DNA of 64,000 bases from Candidatus Planktophila sp. (GTDB lineage Bacteria > Actinomycetota > Actinomycetes > Nanopelagicales > Nanopelagicaceae): contig BGOJ01000006.1 in assembly GCA_003569185.1 (NCBI GenBank), positions 1 to 64,000 on the forward strand. Reading direction: 5' to 3'. This document shows, piece by piece, positions 27,011 to 36,452 of this stretch (the first letter of the stretch is position 1; the number at the start of each line of letters is the position of its first letter). Both the position numbers and the translations under genes were made by a program. The notes beneath the pieces were generated by a model. The model saw only the letters and a program-made list of their open reading frames with translations, was not told the DNA's origin and did no database searches.

Positions 27011-27280
27011 ATGGATTGGCGACATGAAGCAGCTTGTCGCGAAGAGGATCCAGAGGTTTTCTTCCCGGTAGGAAATACAGGCCCAGCCTTGGCTCAAATC
27101 GAAGAGGCAAAAAAGATTTGTGAAAGATGTCCTGTTAAAGAGCCATGTCTTGCTTGGGCATTAGAGAGTGGTCAGGATGCTGGTGTTTGGGGTGGATTAT
27201 CTGAAGATGAACGCCGTGCAATGAAACGACGTGCTGCTAGAAATCGTGCCCGTCAGATGGAAAATCAAAACTCTTTTTAA
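27011..27280 (+). CDS. whiB1: WhiB-family iron-sulfur regulator, WhiB1-like
   Basis: 89 aa. The four cluster cysteines fall at 9, 37, 40 and 46, followed by 'GVWGG' at 59-62 and a basic DNA-binding tail. Spacing and length match WhiB1, a [4Fe-4S] protein that responds to nitric oxide and works with the primary sigma factor in actinobacteria. The start has a clear ribosome site. Its stop shares the TTAA tetramer with the convergent kinase gene. Confidence 0.88.
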   Translation: MDWRHEAACREEDPEVFFPVGNTGPALAQIEEAKKICERCPVKEPCLAWALESGQDAGVWGGLSEDERRAMKRRAARNRARQMENQNSF

Positions 27281-28743
27281 TTATAACTAAAGGAAATTTC
27301 TCCCTTAGTTAAATCTCCAACTCGAATTAAATTCAAACTTCCATTTAACTCATTTTTAGTTAAGGTGTTTGCAATTTGTAGACCTAAATTAGCTGACTTT
27401 TCAATATTAAAGTCAGAAGGAAGCCCTGAACCATTATCGCAGACACTTACTTGGTAGTTATTTCCCTTCTTAATGACTTCAACTATCAACTTATCACCAC
27501 TTTGATTTAGACCATGCTCAAGGGCGTTATGAATTAACTCGGTAATGACTAATGAAAGTGCAGTGGCAGTCTTTGAATCAAAAGCACCAAAATCTCCTAC
27601 TTTTTTAAATTCAATTTTCCTAGTATTCAAATCCAAAGCATTTTTTACGATCTGCTCAAATACTTGATCAAATTCAACAAACTCAGAGGATTGGTTAGAT
27701 AAAGTCGCATGAACTAAGGCAATGGAGGCCACCCGCCTAACTGCTTCAGATAACGCCTCACTGGCGATTGGATCAGTTACCCGCCGAGATTGAAGGCGCA
27801 GTAGGGCGGAGACAGTTTGTAGATTGTTCTTAACTCGGTGATGAATCTCCTTGATTGTTGCATCTTTTGTAATCAAAGCCCGATCTCTATTTCTTAGCTC
27901 AGTTATGTTATGAAGTAAAACGATTGCACCGATTCGATCATTACCTTCAGTTAGTGGAATTACTAAAATATCAATTACAGCAGCTGGGCTTTCATACTCT
28001 GCCCGGCGCAGAGATTTTCCACTTAAAGTGGTTTGCCAAGATTCATCGGTAGGTAAATTCTCCCCCTTATGCAAAGTTGCAAAAACTGATCCTAAATTCT
28101 CACCCTCCAACTCCTTTTGAAATCCAACTCTGCTTAGCGCAGAACGTGCATTTGGTGAGGCAAAAAAGATTGTGCCATTAACATCTAATCTAATTAAGCC
28201 ATCGCCGACTCTGGGCGCTGATTCTGAGCTGTATAAACTATTTCTAATTGGGAATGTTCCATCTGCAACCATTTTATAAATTTTGTGGGCAATTTCTCGA
28301 TAATTTAACTCAAGCTTTGATGGCTGGCGCATTAACTCAGAGTTACGGTGCCTTGAAATAACAGCCAGCGTTTTCCCATTCAAAATAACTGGAATACTCT
28401 CCTCTTTAATCATAAGTTGACCAACTAACTCTGGTTTAGCATCTCTTAAAATCTCACCATCAGATAATGCTTGATCTACTAACGGCCGCTCTCCCCAATT
28501 AACTTGGGATCCAACTAAATCATCGCTAAAAACTGTTGCAGCTGTTGTGGGTCTAATTTGAGCAATAACTAAATGTCCTTGCGGCCAGGATTTTTCATCA
28601 CGACGTATTGGTAACCATAAAAGGAGATCTGCAAATGAAAGATCAGCAAGTAAGCGCCATTCGGCTACTAAGTCAGCAAGGTGTTCCACCTCATTTGCGG
28701 TGAGTGAAGAGTTTTCAGTAACTAACTCTGCAAGGGTGGCCAT
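27277..28743 (-). CDS. pdtaS: PdtaS-type sensor histidine kinase
   Basis: 488 aa. The N-terminal GAF-like and PAS-like sensor regions (about 1-280) precede a HisKA_2 dimerisation box 'KEIHHRVKNNLQTVSALLRL' with the phospho-histidine, and an ATPase domain with 'ELIHNALEHG' and 'CDNGSGLP'. PdtaS kinases signal to the RNA-binding antiterminator PdtaR, which is not in the window. It is cytoplasmic, with no membrane span. A TACCAT box lies six bases before the ATG. Confidence 0.88.
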   Translation of the reverse strand: MATLAELVTENSSLTANEVEHLADLVAEWRLLADLSFADLLLWLPIRRDEKSWPQGHLVIAQIRPTTAATVFSDDLVGSQVNWGERPLVDQALSDGEILRDAKPELVGQLMIKEESIPVILNGKTLAVISRHRNSELMRQPSKLELNYREIAHKIYKMVADGTFPIRNSLYSSESAPRVGDGLIRLDVNGTIFFASPNARSALSRVGFQKELEGENLGSVFATLHKGENLPTDESWQTTLSGKSLRRAEYESPAAVIDILVIPLTEGNDRIGAIVLLHNITELRNRDRALITKDATIKEIHHRVKNNLQTVSALLRLQSRRVTDPIASEALSEAVRRVASIALVHATLSNQSSEFVEFDQVFEQIVKNALDLNTRKIEFKKVGDFGAFDSKTATALSLVITELIHNALEHGLNQSGDKLIVEVIKKGNNYQVSVCDNGSGLPSDFNIEKSANLGLQIANTLTKNELNGSLNLIRVGDLTKGEISFSYN

Positions 28744-28749
28744 GGCTTA

Positions 28750-28755
28750 ATGGTA
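28750..28755 (-). promoter_or_regulatory. -10 box TACCAT of pdtaS, predicted leaderless
   Basis: On the minus strand the order is TACCAT, six bases, ATG at 28743. Confidence 0.55.
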
Positions 28756-28761
28756 GAGCCC

Positions 28762-29703
28762 CTAACAGGTCAGCTGGTTACCAATTTTTTGTATCTGCTT
28801 ATTAAAGGTAGTGCTGCGCCAGAAATGATTTGGCCTGGCTGCATCTGCCTCTGAGCGAATAGATCTGTGGTCCTGCGGTATTTGAAAAGAGGGATAATTC
28901 CCCACAACTTCAAGAAACTTACTTTGAATACTTTGACCCCTGCGATCAAACCTTTGCTGATTTAAGACATAGAAAATAGGTGGTGGGTTAAGTAAATTTT
29001 TAAAATCTGAAACAAATTCTGCTAAATATGAGATCCCGTTATCGTTGGCAGAAAGCACATAAATTAGATTTCCAGCACATGCCAACGAATGACTAAGCCA
29101 GAGAGCATTGATTCTTCGATCAGAGATTGTTTTGGTCAATGCAACTGATGTGCCTGCATCAATAATCGCCAATCCGCTACCAAGTGCTGCCAGTTTCTTA
29201 TCTAACTCTGAGGCCAAAATTGTTTCAACTTTAGCTCTGCTTTGCGGACGCAAGTTATGGTGTTCTGCGGCAATTACCTGAGCAGATTTGAAAACCGCTA
29301 GATGATTTGTAATTGTTGATATGCCAGGAGAACCAGGTGTTCCAAGTACGGCGACTAAATTATTTGCTCTAGTTAACTGGTGGAGTAAAGGTGGGCGAGA
29401 TATTTGGGCTAATTGTTTTAGCAATTCCTGACTGTTTAGATCCTCTGTTACTTGAATCAATCTAAGCCCTGCATAGGATGTTGATAATTCCTTTAATTCT
29501 GCTGAACTCATAAAATCTTGCGTATAGATGAGATTTACCTTCGAATGATTACTAACTAAGAATGTAGCTAGTAAGTCAGTATTGAGCGCTCGATAAATTA
29601 TGTTGCATCCTTGTGAGTGCAGTAAGGCGGCAATCTTTTCCTCCTGATCACTGTTACTAATTGCTGTGATCAGATTGAGCCGAGGTTCACCGATTTCTAA
29701 CAA
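28762..29703 (-). CDS. CpaE/TadZ-like protein with an altered P-loop
   Basis: 313 aa. An N-terminal receiver-like half (about 1-105) is followed by a MinD-like half that begins 'NLVAVLGTPGSPGISTITNH'. The usual KGGxGKS/T lysines are missing, so ATP hydrolysis is doubtful. Later blocks such as 'LAIIDAGTS' and 'IFYVLNQQRFDRRGQS' keep the fold. TadZ/CpaE proteins place the pilus machine in the cell. It follows the SAF-domain gene with a 17-base overlap. Confidence 0.65.
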   Translation of the reverse strand: MLEIGEPRLNLITAISNSDQEEKIAALLHSQGCNIIYRALNTDLLATFLVSNHSKVNLIYTQDFMSSAELKELSTSYAGLRLIQVTEDLNSQELLKQLAQISRPPLLHQLTRANNLVAVLGTPGSPGISTITNHLAVFKSAQVIAAEHHNLRPQSRAKVETILASELDKKLAALGSGLAIIDAGTSVALTKTISDRRINALWLSHSLACAGNLIYVLSANDNGISYLAEFVSDFKNLLNPPPIFYVLNQQRFDRRGQSIQSKFLEVVGNYPSFQIPQDHRSIRSEADAARPNHFWRSTTFNKQIQKIGNQLTC

Positions 29704-30280
29704 TTATTAATCTGCTATCAGAGAGGTAATTTAATGTGGAAATCACCTGATCATTGTCTAAAATTACTAAAACACTAACGACGCCTGAGTTGCTGCGCTC
29801 TAAAACCTGCTCAACGCTGACTGCACTAACAAGCAAGGTTGGGGCGATTGATTCTTTTGCATTTGTCTTGGCTATTGCATAGATATCAATTACATCTCCC
29901 CGAGATAATGCGATGGGAAGATCTGAGATCTCAATACTAAGTGGTACTAAACGTTGATTATTAGCATCTACTTCATTTGCAATTGCTGCCACTGGAATTA
30001 GGTCCCCAGCTGAAATTTTTGTTAAAACTGTAGTGCCAACGATTTGGGCAGAGGATGAAAGATAATTTTTCGCCGATTGTGCTAATAAAACTGAGGCTGG
30101 GGTTAAATCTGATTGCGCAATTATTTGGCCTGGGGCTAGCTCGCCGGTACTTGCCCAAACCAATACTGTTCGATTGGCCTCTTTCGAAATCAAGCTTGCA
30201 GCAGTTAGGGCGATTATAAATAAAGCTAATCCCATCGCCAGTCTTGAGTTTTTTAATATATCCAACTTTGAAATATTCAT
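29687..30280 (-). CDS. SAF-domain protein, CpaB/RcpC-like
   Basis: 197 aa: one N-terminal membrane span (about 15-32), then a SAF domain with 'ASTGELAPGQIIAQSDLTPA' and 'ISAGDLIPVAAI', then an outer-domain strand set. It matches the CpaB/RcpC proteins that accompany Flp pilus loci. Together with the CpaE-like gene it forms a second Tad-type locus 14 kb from the pseudopilin genes. Confidence 0.72.
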   Translation of the reverse strand: MNISKLDILKNSRLAMGLALFIIALTAASLISKEANRTVLVWASTGELAPGQIIAQSDLTPASVLLAQSAKNYLSSSAQIVGTTVLTKISAGDLIPVAAIANEVDANNQRLVPLSIEISDLPIALSRGDVIDIYAIAKTNAKESIAPTLLVSAVSVEQVLERSNSGVVSVLVILDNDQVISTLNYLSDSRLIIVRNR

Positions 30281-30313
30281 ACCAAGTTTTTACTCTAACT
30301 GGTTTAGGAAAAG

Positions 30314-30331
30314 ATCATCCGAACGGATGAT
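30314..30331. promoter_or_regulatory. Perfect palindrome in the cpaB/Rv3235 divergent spacer
   Basis: 'atcatccg' - aa - 'cggatgat' is an exact inverted repeat in the 84-base spacer between two divergent genes. Its size and position suit a dimeric repressor site. No regulator gene adjoins it. Confidence 0.5.
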
Positions 30332-30364
30332 GCTTACCCTTTCTGCTTTGCTCAGTATGAGCCC

Positions 30365-30805
30365 ATGACAATTATTCAGCCAATAAAAAGTGAGAATGTA
30401 AGTAAGCAGACCAAGCTCTACCTGGTTCCAACAGTAGATAAAGAGTTTGGATCAGAGTGGTTTCACCCCAAGTTTTCTCCAATGCCTTCAGCTTTAGCTG
30501 ATTTACCAGAGCTACATCAATGGAGTGAATCTTTTGTAATTAAAGTTTTGGAAGTTTGGTCTGGCCGAAGAGCCTTATCCCAGCTTTCAAGAAATTGTCA
30601 TAGATCGGTATTGAAAAAAATTAATCTACAGATGAGTTCTTTGACCCAAAAATGTCAGATCAGAAAATTCTATTTTCACCAACCGATTGAAGGTGTTGTT
30701 GAAGTAACAGTAACCCTCAGGGTTATCGATCGAGTTAGATCTTTAATACTAAGATTTGAAGGTGTTGATAAAAAATGGATATGTACTGAATTAACTTTGC
30801 TTTAA
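30365..30805 (+). CDS. Rv3235-family protein
   Basis: 146 aa. The pattern '[20 protein letters not shown]' and the strand-rich end '[18 protein letters not shown]' match the small actinobacterial family encoded next to secA. The function is unknown. No signal peptide or membrane span is seen. Its stop shares four bases (TTAA) with the stop of secA. Confidence 0.75.
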   Translation: MTIIQPIKSENVSKQTKLYLVPTVDKEFGSEWFHPKFSPMPSALADLPELHQWSESFVIKVLEVWSGRRALSQLSRNCHRSVLKKINLQMSSLTQKCQIRKFYFHQPIEGVVEVTVTLRVIDRVRSLILRFEGVDKKWICTELTLL

Positions 30806-33462
30806 GACTGTCCGTGACATCTCTTATATTTTTTCCCTGAACCACATGGACATGGTGCATTCTTAGAAGTTCCACCAACTGCACTTGGCTCGATATCTGC
30901 CGCTGAGTATTTAAGTTCAGCTACAGGGGCTGGTGCAGGAGTTAGGCCTTTAGCGCCAACCTGATCACCTTCAACTTGAACCTCAACATGGAATACAAAG
31001 CTTACCAACTCTTCTTTTACAGCATCCATCATCGCTGTGAATAAATCAAAGCCTTCTCGTTGATACTCAACCAAAGGATCGCGTTGCGCCATGGCACGTA
31101 GCCCGATTCCTTCTTGCAGATAATCCATTTCATAAAGATGCTCTCGCCATTTGCGATCTAAAACTGAAAGTAAAATTTTTCTTTCTAGTTCGCGCATTAC
31201 TGTTGGAGTTAACTCAGATTCTCGTTTTTCATAGGCAGCTCTTGAATCCTGCAAAATCTTCTCGAGAAGATATTCACTATCTAGTGCAACAGCACCACCA
31301 ATTTCAGCAAGCATCTCCTCATCGGTAAAGGAGATTGGGTAAAGGACTTTTAAGGCATTCCATAATGTCTTTAGATCCCAATCCTCTGCTACTCCTGTGG
31401 CAGTTGCTGAATCCACATAAGCAGTGATGGTTTCCTCAAGTGAAACTTCCACTAATTCCTTTATATCTACACCCTCTAAAACCTTACGACGTTCAGAGTA
31501 AACAACTTCGCGCTGCTTATTCATAACATCGTCATACTTCAATACGTTTTTACGCATTTCAAAGTTTAAGGATTCAACTTGAGTCTGGGCAGACTTAATC
31601 GCATTGCTAACAATCTTTGACTCCAACGGAGTTTCCTCTGGCATGCCTGCTGCGCCCAAAAATCTTTCAACTAAGCCAGAGTTAAATCTGCGCATTAGGT
31701 CATCTTGCAAAGACAAATAAAATCTTGATTCACCTGGATCACCTTGGCGACCAGATCGGCCACGAAGCTGATTATCTATGCGCCTAGATTCATGACGCTC
31801 TGTTCCAAGTACATATAGGCCACCAAATGAAACAACTTGCTCATGCTCTTTAGCGACCGCAGCTTTTTGTTTTGCAATTTCATCTGGCCATGCTTTTTCA
31901 TACTCTTCCGGTGAATCAGCTGGATTTAAACCTTTGCGCTGCAATTCAAAATCAGCCATAAACTCAGGATTACCACCAAGCATGATGTCAGTTCCACGAC
32001 CTGCCATATTTGTTGCAACTGTGACTGCGCCAATTGTTCCAGCACGAGCAATGATGGCTGCTTCACGTTCATGTTGCTTAGCATTTAAAACTTCATGTGG
32101 CACGCCACGTTTTTTCAATATTGATGATAACTCTTCAGATTTTTCAACGCTCACCGTACCCACTAGAACTGGCTGACCTTTTTTATGTCGCTCAACAATG
32201 TCATTGGCAACCGCAATAAATTTGCCTCCCTCTGATTTATAAATCAGGTCTGATTGATCAATTCTTTGCATTTTTTTGTTTGTTGGAATTGGTATCACGC
32301 CTAATTTGTAGATCTGCATAAACTCTGATGCCTCAGTCATTGCCGTACCGGTCATACCGCTTAACTTCTCATAAAGTCGGAAGTAATTTTGAAGGGTAAT
32401 AGTGGCCAATGTTTGATTCTCATCCTTGATATCAATTCGCTCTTTTGCCTCTAATGCTTGGTGTAAACCATCGCTATAGCGGCGACCTGCCAGCATACGG
32501 CCAGTGTGCTCATCAACAATTAACAGTTCGCCATCCATAACCACATAATCTTTATCTCGCTTAAATAATTCTTTAGCTCGAATCGCATTGTTTAAGTAAC
32601 CAATCATTGGCGTATTTGCAGCTTCATATAGATTTTCAATACCAAGTGCCTCTTCTACTCTAGATACACCCTCTTCTAAAATTCCTACTGTTCGCTTTTT
32701 GATATCTACTTCATAATGCTGCCCCAGAGTTAATTTCCCAACTAAATTAGCAAACTCTAAATACCACTTGGTTGCCTTATCTGCTGGTCCAGAAATAATA
32801 AGTGGAGTTCTTGCTTCGTCAATTAAAATTGAGTCAACTTCGTCAACAATTGCAAAGTTATGATCTCGTTGCACGCAATCAGCCAAACTCCAAGCCATAT
32901 TGTCGCGTAGGTAATCAAAGCCAAATTCGTTATTTGTTCCATAAGTAATATCTGCTGCATAGGCTTCGCGGCGCTCTGCCGGTGACATACTGGCAAGAAT
33001 TACGCCCACTTTTAATCCTAAAAATCTGTGTACTCGACCCATCCATTCACTATCACGTTCAGCCAAATAATCATTAACTGTAACAATGTGAACCCCTTTG
33101 CCGGTGAGAGCATTTAAATAAGCTGGCAATGTTGAAACTAAAGTCTTACCTTCACCAGTTTTCATTTCAGCGATATTTCCACGATGTAGCGCTGCTCCAC
33201 CCATCAACTGAACATCGTAATGACGTTGTCCTAAAGTTCGTTTAGCTGCTTCTCGAACCACAGCAAATGCCTCAGGCAAAATTGAATCTAAAGATTCACC
33301 TTTTGCATATCGCTCTTTAAATACATTTGTCTTATTTCGCAGAGCATTGTCGTCAAGAGATGTTATTTCATTTTCAAATTTGTTAACCTCTTGGGCAATT
33401 TTTGCTAATTGCTTTACAGCCTTGCCTTCACCAGCGCGCAATACCTTGTCTAATAAACCCAC
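30802..33462 (-). CDS. secA: Preprotein translocase ATPase SecA
   Basis: 886 aa motor that drives secretory proteins through SecYEG. The N-terminal motif '[17 protein letters not shown]', the helicase block '[20 protein letters not shown]', and '[18 protein letters not shown]' are all present. The C-terminus has the zinc tail '[16 protein letters not shown]'. The ATG follows a good 'ggagga' site. It lies downstream of comF in the conserved mtrA-mtrB-comF-secA order. Confidence 0.97.
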   Translation of the reverse strand: MGLLDKVLRAGEGKAVKQLAKIAQEVNKFENEITSLDDNALRNKTNVFKERYAKGESLDSILPEAFAVVREAAKRTLGQRHYDVQLMGGAALHRGNIAEMKTGEGKTLVSTLPAYLNALTGKGVHIVTVNDYLAERDSEWMGRVHRFLGLKVGVILASMSPAERREAYAADITYGTNNEFGFDYLRDNMAWSLADCVQRDHNFAIVDEVDSILIDEARTPLIISGPADKATKWYLEFANLVGKLTLGQHYEVDIKKRTVGILEEGVSRVEEALGIENLYEAANTPMIGYLNNAIRAKELFKRDKDYVVMDGELLIVDEHTGRMLAGRRYSDGLHQALEAKERIDIKDENQTLATITLQNYFRLYEKLSGMTGTAMTEASEFMQIYKLGVIPIPTNKKMQRIDQSDLIYKSEGGKFIAVANDIVERHKKGQPVLVGTVSVEKSEELSSILKKRGVPHEVLNAKQHEREAAIIARAGTIGAVTVATNMAGRGTDIMLGGNPEFMADFELQRKGLNPADSPEEYEKAWPDEIAKQKAAVAKEHEQVVSFGGLYVLGTERHESRRIDNQLRGRSGRQGDPGESRFYLSLQDDLMRRFNSGLVERFLGAAGMPEETPLESKIVSNAIKSAQTQVESLNFEMRKNVLKYDDVMNKQREVVYSERRKVLEGVDIKELVEVSLEETITAYVDSATATGVAEDWDLKTLWNALKVLYPISFTDEEMLAEIGGAVALDSEYLLEKILQDSRAAYEKRESELTPTVMRELERKILLSVLDRKWREHLYEMDYLQEGIGLRAMAQRDPLVEYQREGFDLFTAMMDAVKEELVSFVFHVEVQVEGDQVGAKGLTPAPAPVAELKYSAADIEPSAVGGTSKNAPCPCGSGKKYKRCHGQS

Positions 33463-33512
33463 AAAGATCCTCCGCTGGCCTCTAAAATATTATTTGAAAA
33501 ATGCTTAGTGGC

Positions 33513-34184
33513 TTATGGTATTAGAGAAATACGCCCCACCGCACACGCAGTAACACCTGCAGCAATGGTGATTTTGGCTTCGGATAGGGCTCTAACCCCC
33601 TCCAGCATTGATGCGCCGGTGGTTATTAGATCATCAATCAAATAAACAGCTCCCTGAGGAATTTCACAGGATTTAACTGCAAACTTTCCTTTTGTATTTT
33701 CCATTCTTTGTTGGCTGCTCAATTGAGACTGATCTCTAATACTGTTTTTTTGGAAAAGAATCGGTGCGTAATATGCAGTGATAGATTTTTGTTGCAAATC
33801 TCTTTGAACATACTCTGCAAGAGTATTTATGTGATCCCGCCCGCGCCTTCTAATCGCAGATGGTGCTGAAGGAATTGTTATGAGAGTAATTACCTCACTT
33901 AACCTAAGATCTGCAATTGAGAAAGCGATTGATTGAGAGATAGCTGAAGCTAGGAGTGCAATGGCATTTAAGTCATTACCTTCTTTGGCAGCTAAAATTA
34001 CTGAAGCGGTTTTACTGGTGTAATCGCCCTTAAAATAAATTGGCTTACTATCAAGAGAATTTTTCTTCACGCTGGTATTCCAAGCTGATAGACATAATGG
34101 GCAGAGCCAATATCCAGGGGCCATGCAACTGATGCATACTTTGGTGAAGACCAATTCTTTTAAAGATTTTAGGGATTTAAGCAC
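33513..34184 (-). CDS. ComF-family phosphoribosyltransferase
   Basis: 223 aa. A zinc finger 'CISCMAPGYWLCPLC' opens the protein, and the PRPP loop 'VYLIDDLITTGASM' lies near residue 185. ComF proteins are linked to DNA uptake in competent species; in actinobacteria the role is uncertain. The gene lies between mtrB and secA. The hpf gene often found between comF and secA is missing. The start is a GTG. Confidence 0.85.
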   Translation of the reverse strand: MLKSLKSLKELVFTKVCISCMAPGYWLCPLCLSAWNTSVKKNSLDSKPIYFKGDYTSKTASVILAAKEGNDLNAIALLASAISQSIAFSIADLRLSEVITLITIPSAPSAIRRRGRDHINTLAEYVQRDLQQKSITAYYAPILFQKNSIRDQSQLSSQQRMENTKGKFAVKSCEIPQGAVYLIDDLITTGASMLEGVRALSEAKITIAAGVTACAVGRISLIP

Positions 34185-34218
34185 CTAATCTTTATATCAG
34201 AATTATATGTAAATACTG

Positions 34219-35775
34219 TTAGATTTTATTTGCTGTTGAAATTAAGTCATCTGGTTCAAGAGCGATCGGAAATGATTGCACTGAGTTACCGTGAAGCTTT
34301 GGCAGAGTTAACACAAAGTGAGCACCTTGATGCGGTTTACCCCAAGCTAGTAATTGCCCTTGGTGAAGTTTTGCATCCTCTAAAGCAATTGATAGTCCAA
34401 GCCCAGTTCCACCACTTGTCCTTGCTCTTGATGGATCTGCCCTCCAAAAGCGATCAAATAGATAAGGGGCATCCTCTTCATTAAAACCTAATCCATAATC
34501 TCTAACACCAATTGCAACTTCATTTTCACTTGTTTTGATCTGAACTTGAACCTTCTTGCCTTCACCATGATCAACTGCATTTGAAATCAAATTACGAAGT
34601 ATTCGTTCAATTCTTCTTGGATCTCCCTCAATTTCAATGGGCTCACTAGGAATTGAAACTTCAAAAAGTGCTGATTTACTTGGGTGTAAATAATCAACAG
34701 TTTTCTTTACTAAGTTAGAGATATCAAAGTTAACAACTCCAAGCGCTGCTGCTTCAGCATCAAATCGACTTACCTCAAGCAAATCTGAGAGCAGCAATTC
34801 AAATCGATCAATCTGATTGATTAATAGTTCACTGCTCCTAGCAATATTGGTATCAAAATTACCTTTTTGCTCATAAATAACCTCAGCTGCCATACGTAGA
34901 GTTGTTAATGGAGTTCTTAGCTCATGGGAAACATCGGAAACAAATCGCTGTTGCAACATAGATAGGTTTTCAAGCCGTGCTATTTGCTGTTGAATTGAAA
35001 CAGCCATTTCATTAAAAGATTTACCTAAACTTGCTAACTCATCCTCGCTAGATACAGACATCCGACTAGTTAGATCACCTTGGGTAAATTTCTCAGCCAC
35101 AGCTGCTGCTTGCTGAACTGGCGAAACCACCTGCCTAATTACAAATTGAGTGCTTAAGCCAATTAATAGAACCAGCAACAACCCGGCAGCAAATAAGGTC
35201 CAGGTGATTACTGAGATGCTTTGATATTGAGCATTTAATTTAAATAGGTAGTAAATTTCATAAACACCAGTACGGGGAATATTTAATTTACCGCCAATTA
35301 AAAAGCCAGGAAACTCTTTACCATCTGAGTATCGAATTATTACTCGTTTATCTAAAACCTCATCAGCTTGTCTAACCTGCTCACGAAAGCTTTTTGGGAT
35401 TGAATCTAGAACTAATAATGTTGGAACGGTTTGATAAACACTCTGTTCATTTCCACTTTTGGCAAAGGGCAAAATTACAGTTTCGCGTCCAGATAAGGAG
35501 CCATCTTCTCTGCTGGAAGTAATGAAATCCTGCACCACTTTGTTTAAGCCAGAATCATCCTGAAATCTTGCAATGTTGAAGTGTCCTTGCGCTAGGTAAA
35601 GAGCATTAGCGGTTTCAACTTTTGATATTGCTATTTTTTCGTTAATGATGGTGGTTGCCACCCGATTATGAACAGAAATACCGATAACTGCAGCAATAAT
35701 TATTGAAAATGCAAGACTTGTTAGCAGAACTTTAAGACTTAGAGATTGTCTAATCTTAATTTTGCTAAGCAACAT
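34219..35775 (-). CDS. mtrB: Sensor histidine kinase MtrB
   Basis: 518 aa: membrane span near 15-35, extracellular sensor, second span near 190-212, HAMP (about 215-265), then the H-box 'RFVSDVSHELRTPLTTLRM', the N-box 'NLISNAVDHGEG' and 'GGTGLGLSIA'. It phosphorylates MtrA to control cell-wall and division genes. It follows mtrA by two bases. The lipoprotein gene lpqB that usually follows mtrB is absent, because comF begins only 34 bases on. Confidence 0.93.
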   Translation of the reverse strand: MLLSKIKIRQSLSLKVLLTSLAFSIIIAAVIGISVHNRVATTIINEKIAISKVETANALYLAQGHFNIARFQDDSGLNKVVQDFITSSREDGSLSGRETVILPFAKSGNEQSVYQTVPTLLVLDSIPKSFREQVRQADEVLDKRVIIRYSDGKEFPGFLIGGKLNIPRTGVYEIYYLFKLNAQYQSISVITWTLFAAGLLLVLLIGLSTQFVIRQVVSPVQQAAAVAEKFTQGDLTSRMSVSSEDELASLGKSFNEMAVSIQQQIARLENLSMLQQRFVSDVSHELRTPLTTLRMAAEVIYEQKGNFDTNIARSSELLINQIDRFELLLSDLLEVSRFDAEAAALGVVNFDISNLVKKTVDYLHPSKSALFEVSIPSEPIEIEGDPRRIERILRNLISNAVDHGEGKKVQVQIKTSENEVAIGVRDYGLGFNEEDAPYLFDRFWRADPSRARTSGGTGLGLSIALEDAKLHQGQLLAWGKPHQGAHFVLTLPKLHGNSVQSFPIALEPDDLISTANKI

Positions 35776-35777
35776 GG

Positions 35778-36452
35778 CTAAACCTTAGCCGCCCCCGCCT
35801 TATAGCCAACACCTCTTACTGTTAATACATATTCAGGATTATCTGCATCACTCTCTATTTTTGAGCGCAATCTTTGGACATGCACATTTACTAGTCGAGT
35901 GTCGGCTGCATGTTGATAACCCCACACCTCGCTCAATAGTGCCTCTCGGGTAAAGACCCGACCAGGTTCTTTTGCAAGTGCTGCAAGAAGATCAAACTCT
36001 AAGCGGGTTAGTGCTATTTCTTTTCCATTCTTAATAACTTTGTGTTCCATTTGATCAATTACTAAATCACAGATGCCAAGAGTTCCAACCTTTGCAACTC
36101 TTCTTAATCTTGTATTAATTCTTGCTACTAATTCCTGTGGCTTAAAGGGCTTAACCATGTAATCATCTGCACCTGCTTCTAGTCCCAAGACAACATCATG
36201 GGTATCACCTTTGGCAGTTAACATAACAATTGGCACCATGGATTTTTCTCTAATTAATTTACAAACCTCTATGCCATCAATTCCAGGCAACATAACATCT
36301 AATAAAATTAAATCAGGCGTGTGGGTGTTAAAGAGATCCATGACCTGGTCGCCACGGTTTACTAAATCAACCTCCATGCCGGCACCGGTTAATACGATGC
36401 TAAGCATCTCTGCTAAGTCTTGGTCGTCATCAACAACCATGACTAATGGCAT
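35778..36452 (-). CDS. mtrA: Response regulator MtrA
   Basis: 224 aa OmpR-type regulator. Receiver domain with 'DDD' at 8-10, phospho-acceptor Asp near 52 in 'LILLDVMLPG', and Lys in 'MVKPFKPQE'; winged helix with 'EVWGYQHAADTRLVNVHVQR'. Its ATG directly follows the sahH stop (TAA-ATG), which couples the two genes. No separate ribosome site is evident. Confidence 0.95.
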   Translation of the reverse strand: MPLVMVVDDDQDLAEMLSIVLTGAGMEVDLVNRGDQVMDLFNTHTPDLILLDVMLPGIDGIEVCKLIREKSMVPIVMLTAKGDTHDVVLGLEAGADDYMVKPFKPQELVARINTRLRRVAKVGTLGICDLVIDQMEHKVIKNGKEIALTRLEFDLLAALAKEPGRVFTREALLSEVWGYQHAADTRLVNVHVQRLRSKIESDADNPEYVLTVRGVGYKAGAAKV

